DNA from: Spirochaetaceae bacterium
GTDB taxonomy: Bacteria > Spirochaetota > Spirochaetia > Treponematales > Breznakiellaceae
Assembly (NCBI GenBank): GCA_031255315.1
Contig: JAIRSS010000076.1
Coordinates: 1-5,928, forward strand
Length of the DNA: 5,928 nucleotides
Reading direction: 5' to 3'
The number at the start of each line of letters is the position of its first letter. Position 1 is the stretch's first letter. A program made the position numbers and the translations under genes. Shown here piece by piece: positions 1 to 5,796 of this stretch. Under the pieces are notes generated by a model, which made no database searches, was not told the DNA's origin, and saw only the letters and a list, made by a program, of their open reading frames with translations.

Positions 1-2
1 AG

Positions 3-440
3 CCGCTGTTCTGTCGGCAGGAGGCGGTGAAGGTCTTCTGCCGGGTGTTTGGCGAGGCGCACGGGCGCTTCGACTTCGAGCTTCGCGGGTTCCGGCTTGA
101 TGGGGAACGGCTGTCGTTCTACATCAAGCCGGAGGATGGATTGCAGCTTCCGGCGATCATGCAGTGGGTGAAGCAGACGTTTGCGGTGCGGTTCAATCTG
201 AGCGAGGATAGGACCGGGCACGTTTGGGGAGACCGGTATTGGTCGCGGGTACTGGATGGAGCGCCGCCAGCGTGGGCGGCGGAAGTGGAGTGGGAAACGG
301 TGGAGGCGGCGGCCAAGACGGGGGTGATCTCTTTCGGGACCTGCCCCCCGGACGGGGTCAGCCCCCTAACGGGGGAAACCCCGGTGGAAACGGGATTTTC
401 GCCCCAAAACCCCGCCCGCCCCCCTTCCCTGCCCGGCTAA
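3..440 (+). CDS. Degenerate Y1/IS200-like (REP-associated) transposase family protein, 5' truncated
   Basis: The frame is open from the window edge (first full codon at 3), so the N-terminus lies outside; the GTG at 27 is internal, not a real start. The segment IKPEDGLQLPAIMQWVKQTF, then AVRFN and GHVWGDRYWSRVL, matches the conserved middle of IS200/REP-associated tyrosine transposases (typically MQW...F...FN...GHVWxxR). In that family a His-x-His metal motif sits just before this segment (typically NHxHLL). Here the aligned stretch reads GERLSFYIKPEDG, so Arg and Ser stand where the two His should be. The usual catalytic-tyrosine helix after the GHVW segment (AYIxxNPVxAGLV type) is also absent, replaced by an Ala/Glu-rich stretch (PPAWAAEVEWE). 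The last ~40 residues are low-complexity, Pro/Gly-rich and encoded by C/G tracts. Family membership is fairly sure. Activity is unlikely, so it may be a domesticated or decaying copy. Confidence 0.72.
   Translation, partial: PLFCRQEAVKVFCRVFGEAHGRFDFELRGFRLDGERLSFYIKPEDGLQLPAIMQWVKQTFAVRFNLSEDRTGHVWGDRYWSRVLDGAPPAWAAEVEWETVEAAAKTGVISFGTCPPDGVSPLTGETPVETGFSPQNPARPPSLPG
344..382. repeat. Alternating C-tract/G-tract palindromes in the transposase tail
   Basis: C and G tracts alternate: C at 344-349, G at 354-357, C at 362-366, G at 371-375 and C at 379-382. Adjacent tracts can pair, for example CCCCC/TAAC/GGGGG at 362-375 and GGGG/AAA/CCCC at 372-382, so several mutually exclusive hairpins are possible. 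The part at 354-365 (GGGGTCAGCCCC) resembles the motif found again near 2959 and 5780. The array is translated as the C-terminal tail of the transposase-like protein, which suggests that the ORF runs into a REP-like element. That interpretation is inference. Confidence 0.5.
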
Positions 441-504
441 GCGCCTAAACCCGGCCCAAACCCGCGCGGCAACACCGACCCAAGCCCTCTCCACAGCGCC
501 GTCA

Positions 505-517
505 CGTAGCGGCTACG
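505..517. repeat. Short perfect palindrome downstream of the transposase gene
   Basis: CGTAGC/G/GCTACG is a perfect 13-base inverted repeat in the spacer between the transposase-like gene and the next gene. A second, weaker pair (TAGC at 551-554 and GCTA at 562-565, flanked by CCGG at 543-546 and 570-573) follows it. Neither is followed directly by a T tract, so I do not call them terminators. They could be remnants of a REP-like element. Confidence 0.4.
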
Positions 518-582
518 GGCGAGGTCTGTCCAATCCTCAAGCCCGGCAAGTAGCCATGTTTGCTATCCCCCGGCACGTTAAA

Positions 583-611
583 TTTATCTTTCCCTTCTTT
601 TTTCCGATAAT
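583..611 (+). promoter_or_regulatory. Candidate sigma70-type promoter for the 643-2848 gene pair
   Basis: TTTATC (583-588) and GATAAT (606-611) are separated by 17 bases. The -10 matches five of six consensus bases and the -35 three of six. The stretch is AT-rich, in contrast to the GC-rich DNA on either side. Transcription would begin near 618 and leave a leader of about 25 bases. The ribosome binding site AGGGAG at 632-637 is 5 bases before the ATG at 643. The promoter is predicted from sequence alone. Confidence 0.35.
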
Positions 612-642
612 AAGCTTAGGACTATTTTAACAGGGAGTATCC

Positions 643-1143
643 ATGAATTTCGGCAGATTGTTTTTTGTACTTGTTTCACTGGCGGCGCTTGCCCCGGTTT
701 CCGCGCATACCGTGTCCTTTATGATTGTGGAAACGGGGCTTCCCGGAGAACAGGGCGCTTCCAACAAGTATGGCAAATCTTGGGAAGACGGCTTCTTTGA
801 CGTGTTTTTTGACGCCGGCCATATCGTAAGCAACACGCCGGGCTTAAGGTTGGACACCCTTCCTTCCGCCCAGTTTCCTGTTGAAGCCGCCGAAAGCCTT
901 TCCGGAGCAATGGAGGGGGGCGTTGATTACTTTGTCCTGGCCCTGCTGGATTACCGGGAAGACGGCGCCGCAAAAAGCCTCGAAATGCCCGGCCCCCGGC
1001 AGATTTCTCTGAGGCTTTTCAGTGTCAATCCCTTCCGGTTTATCAGGGAAGAAAAATTCGCCGGATACCGGAAAACACAGACCGGGGAAGATTTTATCAA
1101 CGCGAAACAGGCCGCAGTAAAGATACTTCCCTATTTGGAGTAA
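643..1143 (+). CDS. Exported protein of unknown function
   Basis: I do not recognise this 166-residue protein. It begins with a clear Sec signal peptide: MNFGR, then a hydrophobic core of about 12 residues ending APVSA, with likely signal peptidase I cleavage after Ala21 (VSA|HTV). There is no lipobox Cys, so it should be a soluble periplasmic or secreted protein of about 145 residues. The mature part has alternating hydrophobic stretches (HTVSFMIVETG, YFVLALLDYRED, ISLRLFSV) that suggest a beta-rich fold. The mature chain appears to have no Cys. The start is supported by AGGGAG at 632-637. Only 4 bases separate its stop from the next gene, whose ribosome binding site lies inside its last codons, so the two are probably co-transcribed and perhaps translationally coupled. 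A role alongside the downstream SPOR protein in the envelope is inferred from position only. Confidence 0.85.
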   Translation: MNFGRLFFVLVSLAALAPVSAHTVSFMIVETGLPGEQGASNKYGKSWEDGFFDVFFDAGHIVSNTPGLRLDTLPSAQFPVEAAESLSGAMEGGVDYFVLALLDYREDGAAKSLEMPGPRQISLRLFSVNPFRFIREEKFAGYRKTQTGEDFINAKQAAVKILPYLE

Positions 1144-1147
1144 AACA

Positions 1148-2848
1148 ATGATGAAGAAAACAATATATTTTGGCTTTGTAATACTTATCGCGCTTCTTTC
1201 TGTAAGCGCCTCCGTCTGGGAAGGTGCGGCCTCTGTCAGTCTTAACGGAGAACTTCCCGAAGGCGGCTACTACGCGGCGAGCAGGTCCTTTCCCCGGAAT
1301 ACCATCGTGGATATAACCAATCTGGAAACCGGCATGAGTATCAGGGTGATTGTAGCTTCAGGGCTGGATTCGCCGGGCCTGCTGGCACTCCTGTCCAAAG
1401 AGGCCGCAAGCGCCATAGGACTTCCTATCCGGTCCGTTGGTCGCATCCGGATGACTATGCCCTCGGACCCCGTAGCTTTTTCCCGCTTTCCCGAGGATAT
1501 TAGCTCGTCCGGGGACCCTGATTTTGATCCCCTGGCCGTCATCGCGGCCGCTGGTGATTCGGGCTTCGATGTAGAAGAGGCATCCGAGGCGATCGGGCAG
1601 GATTCCGCAAGGACGGGTAATACCTTTGCTTCCACCCCAACTGAGATCGATCCCGCCAAGGCGGATATTGTAGACCTCCCCGCACCTTATACGCCTTCAA
1701 CAGAGAGGGAAACGGAAGAGCTGGCCAAAAGTGATCCGGCTCCATTGCCGTTAGCCCTTTACAACTACTCGCCTGAACCCGGTACTGCGAAAACGGCTGA
1801 TATAGCTCGGTCCGATCCCCTGCGGAAAACAGTGCCCCCGGCATCCGGCATGCCTCCGGTGGAGCCAACCCTGGTTCCCGCCCGGCCACGGCCCCCGGTT
1901 TCCCCTTTTCCGAAACCTCCTCTCTTGACGGAGATTGCTCCCATTAAAGAACCTGTGGTAATCCCCCCAGCGATGGTACCGCCGCAGGAGTTGTTTATTC
2001 CGCCGCTGGAAGAGCGGGTTTCGAAACCGCACGCACGCACGGAACTGGTACTGGAGCCGTTGATCTCGCCAATACCGGAACGGGTTCCCGAGCCGTTTGT
2101 CCGCGCGGAACCGGTACTGGAACCGCTGATTCCGCCGGTAGCGGAACGAATTTCCGAGCCGCCTGCCCGTGTGGAACCGGCGCAGGAATTGTTTATTCCA
2201 CCAGTGGAAGAACGGGTTTCGGAACCGCCCGCACGCACGGAACTGGTACTGGAGCCGTTGATCTCGCCGGTAGCGGAGCGGGTTCCGGAACCGCCTGCCC
2301 GTGTGGAACCGGCACAGGAATTGTTTATTCCGCCGGTAGCAGAACGAGTTCCGGAGCCGCTTGTCCGCACGGAACTGGTACTGGAGCCGTTGATCTCGTC
2401 GGTAGCGGAGCGGGTTCCGGAACCGCCTACTCGTGTGGAACCGGCGCAGGAATTGTTTATTCCGCCGGTAGCAGAACAGGTTCCGGAGCCGCTTGTCCGC
2501 ACGGAACTGGTACTGGACCCACTGATTCCGCCGCTTGAAGAGCGGGCTTCCGCGCCGCTTCCGTCTGCACCGTCCGTGAAGGAAGTTTTTTCCGTTCCCG
2601 TGATAAGCCGTCTAGAAAAGGGGAAGTACTATCTCCAGTTGGCGGCCTATAGTCTTCCTGAGCTTGTGGAAAACGAATTAACCCGCATAGACAGCGTCTA
2701 TCCCCGCGCCATACAGGAAACCGGCAATCCCGAAAAACCCCTGTATCGTATTCTTATAGGGCCGGTAAATTTGGGCGAGAGCGGAGCGTTATTGCAGCGT
2801 TTCAAAACATCCGGTTATCAGGATGCCTTTGTCCGCAAAGAAGGATAA
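1148..2848 (+). CDS. Exported RlpA-like/SPOR-domain protein with 22-residue tandem repeats (Arp-like)
   Basis: This 566-residue protein has four parts. A signal peptide ends at VSA, with cleavage near 21/22. Residues ~40-104 resemble the RlpA double-psi beta-barrel (FPRNTIVDITNLETG, then LLSKEAASAIGL). A long Pro/Ala/Ser-rich linker covers ~105-280, followed by nine 22-residue Glu/Pro-rich repeats at 281-478. A C-terminal SPOR domain fills ~493-564 (YYLQLAAYS, then LYRILIGPV and a closing GYQDAFV). SPOR domains bind septal glycan stripped of stem peptides, so a periplasmic cell-wall or division-site role is likely. In RlpA the conserved His lies in an AAHRTLP-type motif and the Asp in DRGP. 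Here the corresponding stretches read AASRSFP and ASGLDSP, so lytic transglycosylase activity is doubtful. The repeat-plus-SPOR design recalls T. pallidum Arp; orthology is unproven. GGAG at 1137-1140 supports ATG 1148, though the adjacent ATG 1151 is possible. Confidence 0.85.
   Translation: MMKKTIYFGFVILIALLSVSASVWEGAASVSLNGELPEGGYYAASRSFPRNTIVDITNLETGMSIRVIVASGLDSPGLLALLSKEAASAIGLPIRSVGRIRMTMPSDPVAFSRFPEDISSSGDPDFDPLAVIAAAGDSGFDVEEASEAIGQDSARTGNTFASTPTEIDPAKADIVDLPAPYTPSTERETEELAKSDPAPLPLALYNYSPEPGTAKTADIARSDPLRKTVPPASGMPPVEPTLVPARPRPPVSPFPKPPLLTEIAPIKEPVVIPPAMVPPQELFIPPLEERVSKPHARTELVLEPLISPIPERVPEPFVRAEPVLEPLIPPVAERISEPPARVEPAQELFIPPVEERVSEPPARTELVLEPLISPVAERVPEPPARVEPAQELFIPPVAERVPEPLVRTELVLEPLISSVAERVPEPPTRVEPAQELFIPPVAEQVPEPLVRTELVLDPLIPPLEERASAPLPSAPSVKEVFSVPVISRLEKGKYYLQLAAYSLPELVENELTRIDSVYPRAIQETGNPEKPLYRILIGPVNLGESGALLQRFKTSGYQDAFVRKEG
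1988..2581 (+). repeat. Nine tandem 66-bp repeats coding 22 residues each
   Basis: Units begin at 1988, 2054, 2120, 2186, 2252, 2318, 2384, 2450 and 2516. Two unit types mostly alternate. One opens ELFIPP and closes RTELVL; the other opens EPLI(S/P)P and closes RVEPAQ. The real period is therefore 132 bp over units 3-8. Unit 1 and the last unit (DPLIPPLEERAS...) are more diverged, and unit 2 is a hybrid (opens EPLISP, closes RAEPVL). Since 66 is a multiple of three, gain or loss of units changes protein length without breaking the frame. The consensus core (A/E)ER-V-(P/S)-EP is rich in Glu and Pro and probably forms an extended spacer. Confidence 0.93.
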
Positions 2849-2853
2849 GCGGG

Positions 2854-2875
2854 CGGAATTCCTGTCGGGAATCCG
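2854..2875 (+). terminator. Hairpin after the SPOR-protein gene, possible weak terminator
   Basis: CGG plus ATTCC (2854-2862, one bulged A) pairs with GGAAT plus CCG (2868-2875) around the loop TGTCG, five bases after the stop codon. No T run follows, so it is not a canonical Rho-independent terminator. It may mark a transcript end or protect the 3' end of the mRNA. Confidence 0.25.
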
Positions 2876-2929
2876 GGGGTATTACGAGGGCGGTAAACTT
2901 TCATAGAGCTAAACTTGACCCAGACGCCC

Positions 2930-2999
2930 CTCCGTGCGGAGACAGCCCCCCCGCCGGAGGGACAGACCCCGGGTGGCAGTGGTAACCCCCGGCTGGGGG
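2930..2999. repeat. Cluster of GC-rich palindromes, REP-like
   Basis: This spacer holds CTCCG/TG/CGGAG at 2930-2941, the motif GGGACAGACCCC at 2959-2970, and CCCCC/GGCT/GGGGG at 2986-2999. The middle motif, extended to 2959-2972, is the exact reverse complement of the 14 bases at 5778-5791. A variant (GGAGACAGCCCCC) lies at 2938-2950. The density of short inverted repeats and their reuse elsewhere in the window fit a REP/BIME-type intergenic element. Which transposase mobilises it is unknown. Confidence 0.5.
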
Positions 3000-3022
3000 A
3001 CAGGCATCGTCTTTCACCCCCA

Positions 3023-3051
3023 TTTACTTATAACCCCCAACGCAATATAGT
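3023..3051 (+). promoter_or_regulatory. Candidate sigma70-type promoter for the beta-glucosidase operon
   Basis: TTTACT (3023-3028) and TATAGT (3046-3051) have 17 bases between them. The -35 matches four of six and the -10 five of six consensus bases. It lies in an AT-rich patch just after the palindrome cluster. Transcription would start near 3058, giving a leader of about 65 bases that contains the hairpin at 3070-3083. A second CATAAT at 3092-3097 lacks a -35 at the right distance. Confidence 0.42.
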
Positions 3052-3069
3052 ATTAGGCAAACGGACACC

Positions 3070-3083
3070 CCCGCCAAGGCGGG
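3070..3083 (+). promoter_or_regulatory. GC hairpin in the beta-glucosidase leader
   Basis: CCCGCC/AA/GGCGGG is a perfect inverted repeat of six base pairs with a two-base centre, about 12 bases into the predicted transcript and 39 bases before the start codon. It could be an early attenuator, an mRNA-stabilising 5' hairpin or an operator. No T run follows it. The function is not shown by the sequence. Confidence 0.35.
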
Positions 3084-3122
3084 CCGCATCTCATAATCTA
3101 TCGATGTCTAAGGAAGGGCTTC

Positions 3123-4454
3123 ATGCATAAATTGAATTTTCCCGCCAATTTCCTCTGGGGAACGGCAACCGCCAGTTATCAGGTTGAAGGCGCGGGCCGC
3201 GAGGGCGGTCGCAGTGAATGCATTTGGGATGCTTTTTCCCGGAAGCCCGGCGCGGTCTACGGCGGGGAAAACGGGGAGATCGCCTGCGACCAGTATCATC
3301 ATTATAAGGAAGATATCGCGCTGATGGCGGAACTGGGCTTTAAAAGTTACCGCTTCTCCATCGCCTGGCCCCGGATCATTCCGGGCGGCGACGACGGCCG
3401 GGTAAACGGAGAAGGGGTCGCCTATTACAAAAGCCTGATAAAAGAACTGCACAGCCGCGGCATTAAGGCCGCCGCCACTATTTATCACTGGGATTTGCCC
3501 CAGTCCCTGGAAGACAAGGGCGGTTGGGCCGAACGCCATACGGCGGAGGCTTTCGCGGAATTTGCCAAAGTCTGCTTTACCGAATTCGGCGATACGGTGG
3601 ATCAGTGGATCACTATAAACGAACCGCTCTGCGTGGCGTATCTGGGATACTACTACGGGGTTCACGCGCCGGGGATCAAAGACATCGGCAAGGCTGTCCG
3701 GGCGGTGCATCACGTGAATCTGGCCCACGGGCTTGCGGTAAAGGCTTATCGGGAGGCGGGCCTCAAAGCGCCCATCGGGATTACCTGGAACCTCAACACT
3801 CCCCGCCCGGCGACATCAAGCGAGGCCGACAGGAAAGCGGCCCTGACCGCCCGCGCCCTTGAGTCCGAGGTTTTTGTGCTGCCCGTTTTGGGGAAGGGCT
3901 ATCCTGAAATCGTAAAAGAACTTAAACTTCCGTTCCCCGTTCAGGACGGAGACCTTGATATTATCCGGCAGAAGATCGATTTTATCGGCATAAATTACTA
4001 CTCCGAAAATCCGGTTGCCTACGATCCCGACGCGGACTTCAAATACGCTACCAAGCCGTCGTGGCAGGATACCAGCGACATGGGCTGGCCCACGGTTCCC
4101 GCCGGGCTTGCGCGGCTTCTCCTGTGGATTTCGGGCCTTGCCGCAGACCTTCCCATTTACATCACCGAAAACGGCTATGCCTCGCCGGACACCGTTGACG
4201 CGCAAGGCCGGGTCCACGACACCGCCCGGATCAAATATGTCCGCAAGCACCTGGAGGTCTGTCAGGACCTTATTGCGCAAGGAGTAAAAATCAAAGGCTA
4301 TTACGCATGGTCTTTTATGGACAATTTCGAATGGGCCTACGGGTATACCAAACGCTTCGGCATTGTCCATGTTGATTACGCCACCCAAAAGCGAACGCCG
4401 AAAGACAGCGCGTACTTTTTCAGAGACCTTATCGCCGGTTACGGCGAGTGGTAG
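3123..4454 (+). CDS. GH1 family beta-glucosidase
   Basis: This is a complete 443-residue glycoside hydrolase family 1 enzyme of normal length, expected to hydrolyse cellobiose and other beta-glucosides (possibly beta-galactosides) with retention of configuration. The N-terminal signature is FLWGTATASYQVEGA (residues ~10-24). The acid/base Glu is E167 in TINEP, and the nucleophile is E349 in ITENG. Sugar-binding positions Q20, H122, N166 and the E403-W404 pair in NFEWAYGY are all present. The FEW motif is that of true glucosidases; 6-phospho-beta-glucosidases carry a Ser/Lys/Tyr phosphate-binding loop there, so free sugars are the likely substrates. No signal peptide is seen, so it acts in the cytoplasm on imported oligosaccharides. 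AAGGAAGGG at 3110-3118 supports ATG 3123. The name bglA or bglB would be customary. No transporter or regulator gene is visible beside it. Confidence 0.96.
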   Translation: MHKLNFPANFLWGTATASYQVEGAGREGGRSECIWDAFSRKPGAVYGGENGEIACDQYHHYKEDIALMAELGFKSYRFSIAWPRIIPGGDDGRVNGEGVAYYKSLIKELHSRGIKAAATIYHWDLPQSLEDKGGWAERHTAEAFAEFAKVCFTEFGDTVDQWITINEPLCVAYLGYYYGVHAPGIKDIGKAVRAVHHVNLAHGLAVKAYREAGLKAPIGITWNLNTPRPATSSEADRKAALTARALESEVFVLPVLGKGYPEIVKELKLPFPVQDGDLDIIRQKIDFIGINYYSENPVAYDPDADFKYATKPSWQDTSDMGWPTVPAGLARLLLWISGLAADLPIYITENGYASPDTVDAQGRVHDTARIKYVRKHLEVCQDLIAQGVKIKGYYAWSFMDNFEWAYGYTKRFGIVHVDYATQKRTPKDSAYFFRDLIAGYGEW

Positions 4455-4469
4455 TACAAATACAAACAC

Positions 4470-5765
4470 ATGGTAAGGCAGCTTCTTTTACAGTTAATAC
4501 TGATACTGTTTAACGCCTTTTTCGCGTCGGCGGAGATCGCGCTGATCTCCGTCAAGGACGCGAAGCTGGAGCTGATGGCCGCCGGGGGCGACAGGCGCGC
4601 GAAGAAACTGCTTTCGCTTACCAAACAGCCGGCGCGTTTTCTGGCGACTATTCAGGTAGGCATTACGCTGGCGGGTTTTCTGGGGAGCGCCTTTGCCGCG
4701 GATAATTTTGCCGAAAAGCTGATGGGAGTGTTCGCGGCGATGAACATCCCCATCCCCCTGGCCACCCGGCGGACCGTCGCGGTCGTGGTGATCACCATCA
4801 TACTATCGTTCTTTACCCTGGTGCTGGGCGAACTGGTCCCCAAACGTATCGCCATGAAAAAGGCGGAAAAGCTGGCGTTTCTCATGGCCGGTGTCATCTT
4901 TGCCATCTCCAAAATTTTTTCCCCGGTGATATGGCTTCTTACCAAGTCGACCAACGCGCTGCTTTTGCTCTTCAGAATAGATCCCAATGCCGAGGAAGAA
5001 ACGGTTACCGAAGAAGAAATCCGCATGATGGTTGACGCGGGTAGCGAGAGGGGCACTATCGACGCCGGCGAACAGGAACTCATCCACAACGTCTTCGAGT
5101 TTGACAATCGCAGCGCGGGCGAAGTGATGACCCACAGGACCAGCGCCATCATGCTTCAACTTAAAGACAGCGATGCCGACTGGGAAAAGATCATCACCGA
5201 TATGCGTCATAGTTTTTATCCTGTAACCGGGGAAACTGCCGACGACATCAGAGGCGTACTGAGCGCCCAGGACTACTTCCGCCTAAAGGAGAGGGACCGC
5301 GAAACCGTACTGGCCCGCGCTGTCCATCCCCCCAACTTTGTCCCGGAGACGGCAAAGGCCGACGTGGTATTTAAAAACATGAAGCGCAGCCGCAACCGCT
5401 TTGCCGTGGTTCTGGATGAGTACGGCGGCATGAGCGGCATCATCACGATAAACGACCTTTTGGAAGCCATTGTCGGCGACTTCGACGATGACGTTTCCGT
5501 TCATCCCCTAATCGAACAACTGGAAGACGGCGTATGGCGCATTAACGGCAAAACCCCTCTGGACAGGGCGGCCCGTGCGCTGAAAACCAAGCTTCCGGTA
5601 GAGGACTACGACACCTTTGGCGGCTATGTGTTCAGTCTGCTGGGTGAAATTCCCGAAAACGGCCTTAAAGCGGACGTAAACAGCGGTGAATTGCTCATCC
5701 ATATTGAAGAGATTCGGGAACGGCATCTTGAGACGGCGTTGGTGCGGCTGTTAAGGAACAGGTAA
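4470..5765 (+). CDS. CorC/HlyC-family membrane protein (DUF21/CNNM, CBS pair, CorC_HlyC domain)
   Basis: This 431-residue protein has the full family design. The DUF21/CNNM transmembrane domain covers ~1-180 and carries NAFFASAEIALIS (15-27) and GELVPKRIA (120-128). Hydrophobic segments lie near 4-26, 58-77, 102-120 and 137-168. A cytoplasmic CBS pair covers ~220-340 (EVMTHRTSA at 218 and FAVVLDEYGGMSG at 311). The C-terminal CorC_HlyC domain runs from ~350 (WRINGKTPLDRA, TFGGYVFSLLG). Relatives (bacterial CorC, eukaryotic CNNM) act in Mg2+ efflux, probably as Na+/Mg2+ exchangers gated by ATP on the CBS domains. The older link to haemolysin is not meaningful here. The gene starts 15 bases after the glucosidase stop with no Shine-Dalgarno sequence in the A-rich TACAAATACAAACAC gap, so translation probably depends on coupling or an unstructured leader. 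ATG 4470 is preferred because the first membrane segment starts at once. Confidence 0.94.
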   Translation: MVRQLLLQLILILFNAFFASAEIALISVKDAKLELMAAGGDRRAKKLLSLTKQPARFLATIQVGITLAGFLGSAFAADNFAEKLMGVFAAMNIPIPLATRRTVAVVVITIILSFFTLVLGELVPKRIAMKKAEKLAFLMAGVIFAISKIFSPVIWLLTKSTNALLLLFRIDPNAEEETVTEEEIRMMVDAGSERGTIDAGEQELIHNVFEFDNRSAGEVMTHRTSAIMLQLKDSDADWEKIITDMRHSFYPVTGETADDIRGVLSAQDYFRLKERDRETVLARAVHPPNFVPETAKADVVFKNMKRSRNRFAVVLDEYGGMSGIITINDLLEAIVGDFDDDVSVHPLIEQLEDGVWRINGKTPLDRAARALKTKLPVEDYDTFGGYVFSLLGEIPENGLKADVNSGELLIHIEEIRERHLETALVRLLRNR

Positions 5766-5776
5766 GAGGCATTTAA

Positions 5777-5795
5777 GCCGGGGTCTGTCCCCGGC
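5777..5795 (+). terminator. Perfect GC hairpin after the CorC-like gene, terminator-like or REP-like
   Basis: GCCGGGG (5777-5783) pairs perfectly with CCCCGGC (5789-5795) around TCTGT, 11 bases after the stop codon. The stem is strong, but no T tract follows (GATGGGGG comes next), so classical Rho-independent termination is doubtful. The 14 bases at 5778-5791 recur in inverse orientation at 2959-2972, so this is better seen as a copy of the intergenic repeat that may also stabilise the 3' end of the operon mRNA. Confidence 0.45.
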
Positions 5796-5796
5796 G

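Noticed and set aside
224..448. A 74-codon + strand ORF overlapping the transposase-like gene
   Set aside because: It is a Gly/Pro-rich shadow frame of the conserved transposase frame and of the C/G-tract region.
1765..2502. A 245-codon minus-strand ORF opposite the repeat region
   Set aside because: It mirrors the 66-bp repeat, whose length is a multiple of three, so a frame open in one unit is open in all. The product is a monotonous Gly/Ser/Thr repeat with no start signal, and the + strand gene has a signal peptide and a SPOR domain.
1988..2581. Tandem repeats considered as a CRISPR array
   Set aside because: The units are directly adjacent coding repeats with no unique spacers between them and lie inside one long reading frame.
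2915..3130. A 71-codon + strand ORF in the spacer before the beta-glucosidase
   Set aside because: It is made of palindromic C/G-rich repeat sequence, spans the predicted promoter and leader hairpin, has a low-complexity Pro/Arg-rich product and overlaps the glucosidase start.
3108..4469. Two long minus-strand ORFs opposite the beta-glucosidase gene (3108-3728 and 3816-4469)
   Set aside because: They lie wholly against a complete GH1 gene with all catalytic residues. Antisense open frames are common in GC-biased coding DNA, and the products show no domain.
4452..4469. TAG readthrough joining the beta-glucosidase to the CorC-like protein
   Set aside because: The frames are aligned, but each protein is complete at its family's usual length and no readthrough signal is visible. 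A fusion of a soluble enzyme to a multi-span membrane protein here is not supported.
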